A DNA stretch of 64,000 nucleotides, from contig JAEUWY010000012.1 of assembly GCA_022059125.1 (NCBI GenBank), positions 806,001 through 870,000 of the forward strand, written 5' to 3'. The position numbers were made by a program, and so were the translations under genes. The notes under the pieces were generated by a model that was not told the origin of the DNA, made no database searches, and worked only from the letters and a program-made list of their open reading frames with translations. Position 1 is the first letter of the stretch; each line of letters begins with the position of its first letter. Below are positions 55,832 to 64,000 of the stretch, in pieces. The stretch comes from Corynespora cassiicola (lineage: Eukaryota; Ascomycota; Dothideomycetes; Pleosporales; Corynesporascaceae).

Positions 55832-57157
55832 CGTGTCGTTGATCTCCTTCGTGTATACCCTCTGACTTTCGGCATGGGTACTGGGTTACCTTTCTTGCAT
55901 ATCTATTCTCCTCTCTGCATTGCCGGAGTCAGGCACAGCATATCGTCCGCTGGGTATTGGGAAAACACCATTGCCAGCCTGTTATTGATACCTCACTTTT
56001 TACGTACGGCGTTTGGGAATCCTCTTGGATGAGAGATGTATGGATGGGTGGTTGTGGGATGTTTCACGGATCATGTCTCCTCTAGCATAATGAATACAAT
56101 ACTTTATAAATCTACTGCACGCTTCTGTTTGTTCGTGTGAAGTGGTCGTCGCGTCGCGTGTCTGACGGATGTTGACCATGTTGTGCGCGCCGCGGTTCTG
56201 TGCGTGTTCCATGGCTGTGCGTCGCCGACTGCCGAGCTGCAGGAGCTGCCCAGAGCAGTCCGTCATGGTTAATCTATCCGTCCCCCGTGCACAGCATGGG
56301 CATCACCGATGAAGCCCAAACCAAGGTGTTGCAGATGACTTTGCATGCTGCGATTTGCCGCTTTGGGTGGTGATGGATCGATGACGTCTCGGACGGAAAG
56401 AGGCAAGCCTGAGACGGAGTTTCGCAGTGAACCACTGGCTTGGGGCCCGCGGCATTTTAAGCTCAGTTGCGTCACGTCTTGGGAGATGCAGGTCATTGAG
56501 CGCAATGTGCCGCGGCTCAACGCCTATCGATAAGGACGTCGGCCTTCTTTGACCGCCTTCTGTTGACGGAGGTAGCGTCCCGGACACGCGAAGAGCCGGG
56601 TCCGCATTCGAAGAAACAGGTGCTTGCCGTATCCCGGCGGAACGGAATGCCGTGGGCTGCGGATCGGAGGGCATGGCGGATGGGTAGATCGTGTCCTGCC
56701 GTGAATTCGATGTGCTGCCAGGGCGATCCGCTCGTGGGTTACATCATCGCATGTTTCCAGCTTCTTTGACCAGGGTACAATCTCCGCGCACCAGCCCTCT
56801 CCGCGCTCTCGTTTCCCCAGGAATTGGCTTCCTCTCGTCTCTCTCGCACGGCGCACAGGACCTGCTGCCACCTTACATCAATAAGAGAAACGCCTTGTTA
56901 TCGCAAGCCACTTCCGCTGAGTCCCGCGCCTAATCTCCTACGACTCCGGCCTCTCTCCTACAGCTCCTAAGACGACTCCTCGCTTGATAATCGCGGCGCA
57001 GTGTGCGCAGCGCCGCTCACCGTCTTCTCCCTACGCAGCCCTACGACCCAGCGAGACTGACTTCTACGTGCGCACCACCAGGCGGCAGTGTCCTTGACGA
57101 TCGGTGCCAGCCGAATGATCGACCAGGACCACCCATGAAGATTCCCGAACAACAAGA
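55832..57157. other. Intergenic, WD40 gene upstream region
   Basis: 1.3 kb between the RNR2 3' end and the WD40 gene start, same strand. No supported gene, tRNA or repeat. Confidence 0.5.
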
Positions 57158-60100
57158 ATGGCGGACGTTTTGCCCAAGATCAAGGTTACCGACCCACATG
57201 CCAGAGATGCAAGTCCCTTGAGTCCCCTGAGCCCGCTGGAGAGGCAGGACACGGGCAAGCTTTCGAACAAGGGAGATGGTACGTCGCATGGCTTGCACAA
57301 AATGGCCCGCCAGCGCAGCCAGGAATGCTAGGCGCCCAAAATGCTCATACTAAACGTGCCAGGCCCGTCGACCAACGGCAAGCTCGCTGCGAAGCTTCGC
57401 AGTCCGACGTCGCCCACGCCATCCAGCGAACCCGCAGCACAGAATAGAGGCAGTGCAGAGGGCCGCCAGCAGTCAGAGACACCCATAGACCCGCTGTCGC
57501 AAGTATGTACAATTTGGGCCACCACTGCGCCAGGCAGACTCAGGCAGTGCTAACGTCCGTGTCCCCTGCGTATAGCAAATCCTGCAGCGTACCAATACGT
57601 TGACGGCGATACAAAAATTGCGCAGCCAAACCACGGATAATGCCTCGCTCAACTCGCCCACGTCGCCAAACGACGCCAAAGCCGATTCCAAGCAGGTCAC
57701 TGAGACGGCCCGCGAGATTAGCGGAGCCTCAAATCCCAGGCAAGACAAAAAGTAAGCAGTATTCGCATTCGCTTAATTCGGTCTTCTTCGTTCAAGTAGA
57801 TTCGTGAGTGGTTTGTCGTCGGAACGTGGCCTAGCGCCGAGTCCGTATTCGCGACGAGGGCCGTATTCTGCGTATGCCGGTTGCCTGATACGGCTCGTCC
57901 TTAGTGGTTACGACGACTTGTTTGATCTGCAACCCCTCACGCGCATTTGTTTAGATTGAAGAGCCAAGGCTGATTCGGTCGCTTCTACACAGAAAAGGTG
58001 TCTCGTTCCTTAGTCGCTTTATTGGCAACAAAAAGACCAAGGGCCTCGACGGCGCAGACGACAATGGGTCCGAAGCTGGCGACTTACGCCCAGAGGGAAT
58101 GAACGCTCAGCTCTTCAGCCATACCGTTGACAACTTGGGCTTCAGCCCCAAACACCCCCAACCCCCCGCGTACATTAAAGTGCGCGCCAAGTATAAGAGG
58201 CAGAAAGAGTTTGATCACTTGTTTTTGGCCCAGGAATTGAGATCTGGGAGGGACAAGAAGAGTGCCCCTGCTGCGGGATGCAATCCTGCTCCCCAGTCTG
58301 GCTCGGCTGCTAGCCATAATCCCATATGGGCTGTTGAATTCAGCAAGGATGGGAAGTATCTGGCTGCCGGCGGACAGGATCGAGTTGTTCGGGTGTGGGC
58401 GGTGATCTCCAGCGCTGAAGAGCGCAGGGCTCACGAGAAGCATGAAAGTAACCCGAATGCCTCGAGTGGCGAATCGACGCACCTGAGCGCTCCTGTCTTT
58501 CAGCAGAAGACTTTCCGAGAGTATGAAGGGCATACGGCGACCATTCTGGATCTTAGCTGGAGCAAGGTATGATTTTCCTGGCTAAAGCAATCCTTTCAAG
58601 CTGCTAACTCGGCTAGAACAATTTCCTTCTTTCGTCGTCAATGGATAAAACCGTCAGATTGTGGCATATAAGTCGAGCCGAAAATCTCTGCACTTTCAAA
58701 CACAGCGACTTTGTGCCGTCGATACAATTTCATCCCAAAGATGACCGCTTTTTCCTTGCTGGATCTTTGGACTCTAAGCTACGGTTATGGAGTATACCCG
58801 ATAAGAGCGTTGCATACTGGACACAGCTTCCAGATATGATTACAGCTGTCTCATTCACGCCCGATGGGAAGACAGCGATTGCAGGAACCTTGGGCGGGCT
58901 GTGTATGTTTTATGACACGGAAGGCCTTAAGCTTCAGACGCATATTCATGTCAAGTCGACGCGAGGGCAGAATGCCAAAGGTTCCAAAGTTACCGGCATT
59001 CAGGCCATGTATTGGCCTCCCGGCAAGACGAGCGGCGAGGTAAAGCTCCTGATATCCAGCAATGACTCGCGCGTGCGACTGTACAACTTCAAAGACAAGA
59101 CTTTGGAGATGAAGTTCAGGGGCCATGAGAACAGCTCTAGCCAAATTCGAGCGACAATTGCGGACGATACGGGCCATGTCATTTGCGGGAGTGAAGACCG
59201 TAAAGCATACATTTGGTCCACTAGTGCGAACGATACAGACAAGCGCAACCAGAGACCGGTGGAGATTTTTGATGCCAATAACTCGATAACTACATGCGCC
59301 ATCATGGCGCCTTTGAAGACACGGCAACTACTCAGTGCTTCGGAGGATCCGATTTTCGATTTGTGCAATCCCCCGCCCGTCACGTTGGTGTCTCGCAATG
59401 AATCTGCCAATTCTTCGAGGGCTCCTACAGAATCAGGATCTGCTCTACCAACCCCGGCAACCGTGGATACCCAGTTTACGAGGGTGGCAGAGAGTCCAGC
59501 GTACATTGCGCGCTCCGCCCACACCAATGGCAACATTTTCGTAACATCAGACTATACTGGTGCTATCAAAGTCTTCCGCCAGGACTGCGCATACACAAAG
59601 CGTCTTCGAGCCAGCGAAAATTGGGATGCCTCATCAGTGTTTTCCAAGAGAACAGGAGGCTCGAAGATGGGCCGCCCGAGCAGTGTCATATCTCGTGGCC
59701 CGGGTCGCAACCGCAGAGACAGCACCGCCACCCAGCCCCCAGACGACCGCATCATGTCCTGGCGCCAGGACATGGAACACGCGCACCACAGCAGCCTCGA
59801 CTCTACCAACGGCCCCGCAACACCACGCCGCAGCCACGCAAGAAGCTCTTCGCCCCGCAAGTCGGTCCGCCTCAGCATGACGAGTTCCCGTGCACCGCCC
59901 GACTCGCCAGCCCTTGGCCCCACAATTGTAACAACCAGCCCCGTCGACAGCAAACCCAAATCCTCCCTCTCCGTAGATCAATCTTCGACATTGTCCGAAG
60001 CCGTCACGAACCCCGACCTCGCCCCACCCCGTTCTCCCTCCCAAGCCTCGAGCTTCGACCCCGTCAAACTGGACACGGAAAAGGAGAAAAAGATGGCGAA

Positions 60101-60374
60101 TCCGCTGTCCGTGTACAATGGCCAGTCGTGGGCGTTTTGGAGCAGTATTAATGGGTGGAGGGATAAGGCGTCGTCGGGGGATGAGAGGCCGGTGCTGGGG
60201 AACAGGCTGAGCACGGTTAGTAAGCTCAGTAGTGAGGTTAGTGGGGAAGAGACGGAGGAAGACGAGGTGTGTAAGAAGTGTGGGGGGAAGGAGTTTGTGG
60301 TAAGGGCGAGGGGGATTGGGGGGATGGGGGAGAGGAGGATGGTGTGTAGGAAGTGTGGGGAGGGGGTGGAGTAG
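57158..60374 (+). CDS. WD40-repeat protein, WDR44/DGR2-like
   Basis: 922 aa from five exons: 57158-57278, 57363-57502, 57576-57751, 57993-58566 and 58617-60374. The fourth intron is unusually long for this window (241 bp). The N-terminal 200 residues are Ser/Pro-rich. A conserved block (VSFLSRFIGNKKTKGLDG, then AYIKVRAKYKRQKEFDHLFL) precedes the propeller. WD repeats follow: PIWAVEFSKDGKYLAAGG, TILDLSWSK, FLLSSSMDKTVRLWH, FVPSIQFHPKDDRFFLAGS and more up to IKVFRQDC. This is the layout of yeast YMR102C/DGR2 and animal WDR44 (Rab11-binding). The C-terminal 300 residues are disordered, then a four-Cys zinc-ribbon-like end (VCKKCGGKEF and MVCRKCGEG). A membrane-traffic role is inferred from WDR44 only. 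Confidence 0.85.
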
Positions 60375-61062
60375 TGGTGGTTGATGGGGTGAGCGGGTCG
60401 AACAAACATATCGAAGGGCGAGTGCGAGTGTTTAGGATATACCTAATTGGTTAGCATAATGTCTGCCTCTTCATTTTCTTGCTACGCAAATATCGTTCTT
60501 CTTTGGATTGCTGGTTTGGAGTGTGGTAGGCTTGTGAGGGAGATGTTATGGTTGATGGAAAAACGCTTGCAGACCGTATGTTCCCAACCACAAAGGAAAA
60601 AAGGCCTATAACACTGGGCTAGATGCACATAAAAATGGCATATCCTCAAGTCCAGACCAAACAGAGTACAACCGTAGCTAGATGCCGTAACAATACCTTT
60701 TCTCTCATACACTTGCCAATTCCCATTCCAACCTTTCAATTTGTCCGAGTCCCCTCACAAGACGGTAGAGCAAATGCGCAGCCTCCAGCGCGAAAGAGCA
60801 AAAACCAGCTCGGCATACGACAACTCATCACCACAGGACCACACAAAACAACAAGCCCTGTAGCAAACAATCCATTGGTATCAATCCGTCCACGACGAAC
60901 CATGCCCTCGATCTAATGACCTAACAAAAATTTTTTCTCCGCCTAAGATCCGCACCCTCACCAGGACAATACGATTTTTCTCTCCCACGAAAAAAGAACG
61001 CCATACACCGTTCCAAGAATGCAGTTCTCCGCTCCCCGACTATCATCCATCAAAGAAGCCGC
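60375..61062. other. 3' region between convergent genes
   Basis: About 690 bp between the stops of the WD40 gene and EBP2. No gene seen. Confidence 0.5.
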
Positions 61063-62404
61063 CTAATTCCTCGCTGCCCTCCTGTTCTTTCCCGGCCTTT
61101 TCGCCGCCCCACCGCCGCCACCGGGAGCCTTGCCCTTCATCTTCTTGAACGAGAAGCCGCGCACGTCTGCGGAGCTCTGGGCGTCGTTGCTCTTGGCGTG
61201 GCGCTTCTTGCCGCCGAAGCCGTACTTTTCGTTCTTCTTTTGGCGCTTGGGGTTTGATTTTCCGTCTGCGGCGGCGCCGGAGCGGCGGTCGGGTTTGTCG
61301 GAGTGGTCGAGGGCGACGTCGAAGAGGTCTTCTTCATTTGTGGAGGTGATGTCTGCGCCTTGGCGTTCTGTGAGGGGGGGGTGGTGTTAGTTTGATTGTG
61401 TGTCATTATGGGACCGGGGGGGGGGGGGGGTTGTATATGATGGGATGCAAGAAAAAAGACAACATACTCCGCTTCAACTGGTTAATCTTATCCATGGTCT
61501 CGCGCTTCTCCTTTGCGCGCTCCTGCATCTTCGCGACCTGGACCTGCTTGCCAAACTTCTTGAGGTCGCGCTGCTTCCTAGCCTCGGCGGCGGCCTTCTT
61601 GCCCGCCGCCTCGTCGATGAGCTTCTGCTTGATCTTGCCCATGTGCTCGTCCGACTTGACCATCTCGGCGAAGTAGTCGGCGGGCCGCGAGAAGGCGACG
61701 CCCTCCTTCTTGAGGAGCGTGCGCGCGTCCTTGACCGCGGCGAGGGCCTGCTTGTAGAAGGCAAGCTCGCGGTTGAGGTCGTCCTCGACGTCAGCGATCT
61801 CGGTAGGCTCATCCGAGGTTATGGATTGGTGTTCTGACCAGGCGAGCTTGGAGTAGGGAAGTTGGATGCGGTGGAGGGCGGCGGTGAGGGCGGTCGTGTT
61901 GTTGATGGTGAGGCGCTGGTGGGGGATGATGTCTCCCTTGTCCTCGGAGGCGAGCGACTCGATGTCGGAGAGGGGAATGTCGTCCTCGTCCTCCTCTACG
62001 TCCTCATCTTCGTCGTCTTCGGCATCATCCTCGGAGCTGCCCTCGCTATCGCTGTCCTCGAGGCGCGAGAGGTCGAGCGCGGGTCGCTCGGACATGTCAT
62101 CGTCGTCTTCGCTGTCATCGTCGTCGTCGTCGTCTTCCTCCTCGCTGTCCTCGGTCTCCCACTCCGGCTCCTCGGCCTTTGCGGCACCCTTCACGCTCTT
62201 CTTATCCTTCTTCGCCTTGCCATTGGCCTTGACGCTGGTCTCATCGTCGAGCTCAACGCCTCCCTCCTCGCCCTCGGAGTCATCCTCAGTCGGATTCTGT
62301 TCTTTCCGCTTGTGCACCTCCTTCTCGTGCTTGCGCTGCTTCTCGAGCTTGATATTCCTGCCCTTATGGCGATCCAACGCAGCCTTGAGCTTACTCTTCG
62401 CCAT
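61063..62404 (-). CDS. EBP2: rRNA-processing protein EBP2
   Basis: 413 aa from exons 61468-62404 and 61063-61367. The 100-bp intron contains a run of 15 G (61416-61430). The N-terminus is basic (MAKSKLKAALDRHKGRNIKL), followed by a long acidic Asp/Glu/Ser region (about 45-145). The conserved EBP2 core then starts near IPHQRLTINNTTALTAALHR and includes PYSKLAWSEHQSIT, ELAFYKQALAAVKDAR and FSRPADYFAEMVKSDEHM. The second exon ends with a basic nucleolar-type tail (KRPGKNRRAARN). EBP2 acts in the nucleolus in 25S rRNA maturation and 60S subunit assembly. The second exon is small and basic, as expected. It is divergent from the HSBP1 gene, 578 bp apart. Confidence 0.93.
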
Positions 62405-62982
62405 TTTCCCTTATCGCCGGTCCTCGTTCTCGTCCCTAAAACAAGCCGTGTATATCGTAATGCTTGGAAAGTAAGAACAAGGGAAAAAGTCGCAGCGTGT
62501 GTGGGGGAGTGTAGCAATCACCTTTTCGCACCGCGCGTTTGTGAGCTCTGACCTCCCAAAAATTTACGAAATCTTGGCAACAAGAAAACCCGTCGAAGCC
62601 ACAAAAAAAAAACTGCCACCTCCGCCCGTATCGCGCTAAAGCGGTCCGCCCTCCCACCGCCTTCCTCTTCCGGACCCGCGCCGCCCGCCTCCCACACCGC
62701 AATCACGTGGGGGCGAGCCGCCCGCCCACCCACTCCCCTCCCCTACCCCCGGGCAACACAACCCCTGTAAACCCGTCCAGCCCGCCTGCAAACGCTCCTG
62801 CGGCGCGCTCGCCTGCTTGCCTGCCTGTCCCCCATCTTCGCGACTGCGAGTGCGTTGCCAGCGCATGCCCCCCCCTTGAACAAGTCTTTTTTCGTGATAG
62901 CACACGCGACGGAGGCCGTCCCACGGTTATACCACAGCCTGGATCTAGGAGTCGGACCAACCAGCCACCGCTGCTGCCCAGA
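62405..62982. promoter_or_regulatory. Shared upstream region of EBP2 and HSBP1
   Basis: 578 bp between divergent starts, C-rich on the plus strand, with a TCACGTG at 62703-62709. No other gene. Confidence 0.4.
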
Positions 62983-63396
62983 ATGTCGACGCGCCCGTCT
63001 GCGGACCGCTCGACGAGCGAGGTACGACACACACACACCCTCCACCCCACCCCCCATCTCCACATCTACACTGCTCGTTTGTGGTGCTGCGAACTGACCG
63101 CCGAGTTATAGAATGCTGGAGGGGATTCTTCAGCCGAGTTGGCGCAGGTTGTCGATGATTTGCTGAACCAGTTGAACAGCAAGTTCACCACCATCAGCAG
63201 TGAGCTGCTTGCCAAGAGTACGTGGACCCAATCTCCTGTGGAGCGGCTTTCGGGAAAGGGAGGGCTTTGATTTGGCTTTCTTTGGGGAAAGAGGGTGGGC
63301 GCTAATGCGAGGGCAGTGGACGACATGTCACGGCGGCTCGACAACCTCGAGAGCACGATTCAGGCGGGCGACGGGAAGAACGGGTCGGGGAAGTAG
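62983..63396 (+). CDS. Heat shock factor-binding protein 1 (HSBP1)
   Basis: 74 aa from three small exons: 62983-63021, 63112-63217 and 63317-63396. The joined sequence has the family's signature heptad repeat: AELAQVVDDLLNQLNSKFTT, then SSELLAK and MDDMSRRLDNLESTIQ. HSBP1 forms a trimeric or hexameric coiled coil that binds the HSF1 trimer and dampens the heat shock response; in animals it also helps WASH complex assembly. Length agrees with the family (about 75). The gene is easy to miss because no exon is longer than 106 bp. It shares an upstream region with EBP2. Confidence 0.92.
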
Positions 63397-63803
63397 GCGG
63401 GAGGGAACGAGGTAATCAAAGCCATGTATGGGGCTCGTTGGCTTACGTGCAAGTGTCTACACCGACACAAAAGGTCAGGCGGACGGGCAGGGCATCCCTG
63501 TCCGTGAGGGTGGGTTCACTTCTTCACGGCAGTCATTGGGACGCCAAAAACAAGACGGCATCACTGAGCGAGTGCAAACATTTCCTTGCTTGGTCTTTTC
63601 AGAAAGCAGTCATTCATATGGAAAAAAGAACGCCATATCGTTCTCATATCGATACATGAGCTGTATACGCCATCCTCCCAAGACGTTGTTTCCTTTTTCC
63701 ATGCGGTAATTCGTGAAAGCGTGTGGTAGCTTTATTCATAAGGATATCCAATTGCAAATGTTCCAGCGCGATTCATTCAAATGTCCACCTTGGTTGTAGC
63801 AAT
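63397..63803. other. 3' region between convergent genes
   Basis: About 400 bp between the HSBP1 stop and the stop of the last gene. No gene seen. Confidence 0.5.
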
Positions 63804-64000
63804 CTACAACTCGCTCTTCTCCTGCTGGGGCAGGAACTTCCGGAGAATGTTGCTGCGGCTAGTGAGGTCGTCGAGCTTCTCCTGAGCAAGGTTGCCCTTC
63901 TCGGTGCCCTTGGCGATCAGACCCTCCAGGCGCTTGAGCTCCTTCTCGGCGTACTCCTTGTTTGCGGTAATCTTCTCAAAGACCTTGACATAGTACTGAG
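63804..64000 (-). CDS. Protein disulfide isomerase, ERp38/TigA type, C-terminal part
   Basis: The window ends inside this gene; only the last 65 residues are visible, reading leftward to TAG at 63804. The sequence YYVKVFEKITANKEYAEKEL, then LKRLEGLIAKG and LDDLTSRSNILRKF, is the ERp29-like C-terminal helical domain of fungal PDI-related proteins (TigA/ERp38) that carry two thioredoxin domains upstream. It ends in KSEL, a variant of the ER retrieval signal (H/KDEL). These enzymes form and reshuffle disulfides in the ER lumen. The thioredoxin domains and start lie beyond the window. Confidence 0.85.
   Translation of the reverse strand, partial: QYYVKVFEKITANKEYAEKELKRLEGLIAKGTEKGNLAQEKLDDLTSRSNILRKFLPQQEKSEL

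Noticed and set aside
1..64000. tRNA, 5S rRNA, CRISPR arrays, biosynthetic backbone genes
   Set aside because: None recognised by eye. A tRNAscan/Infernal run would be needed to exclude small RNA genes fully.

Overview
The window is nuclear DNA of a filamentous ascomycete (Pezizomycotina). Most genes carry short introns of about 45-100 bp with GT/AG ends and CTAAC/CTGAC-type branch sites. The gene content is also typical of moulds: HET domain, PTH11-like receptor, secreted glutaminase A, fungal complex I small subunit, Vac8, COMPASS Shg1. Nothing in the sequence fixes the class or species. Exon joins were worked out by hand; for every multi-exon model except 30571-31424 the exon phases close exactly and the total length is a multiple of three.

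Region 1-18.6 kb is accessory-like and gene-sparse. It holds an orphan protein (688-2124), a small HW-motif protein (3512-4060), an SDR enzyme beside an MFS exporter (4192-7660), a secreted jacalin-like plus aerolysin-like pore-forming-type protein (9216-10422), an orphan small protein (13124-13753), a truncated pogo/Fot1-type transposase (15073-15720) and a HET-domain protein (16158-18586).

Region 18.7-25.6 kb is conserved: a CofD/UPF0052 protein with an 18-nt exon, a complex I small subunit divergent from a large RD/SR-rich Shg1, and the TRAPP subunit Trs31. Region 26-31.7 kb has three neighbouring coiled-coil genes that I cannot name. One starts with a TFIIS N-terminal-like bundle. Another has a Cys-rich, zinc-finger-like segment and an in-frame TAG.

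Region 31.7-45.2 kb is mostly empty apart from a PTH11-like receptor and gtaA. Region 45.2-64 kb is a housekeeping block: Ser/Thr kinase, vac8, RPC53, RNR small subunit, a WDR44/DGR2-like WD40 protein, EBP2, HSBP1 and the 3' end of an ERp38/TigA-type disulfide isomerase.

The most striking non-coding signal is in the ribonucleotide reductase small-subunit gene. All three introns contain the MluI cell-cycle box ACGCGT (five copies in 188 intron bases), no exon contains it, and further copies lie upstream and directly after the stop codon.
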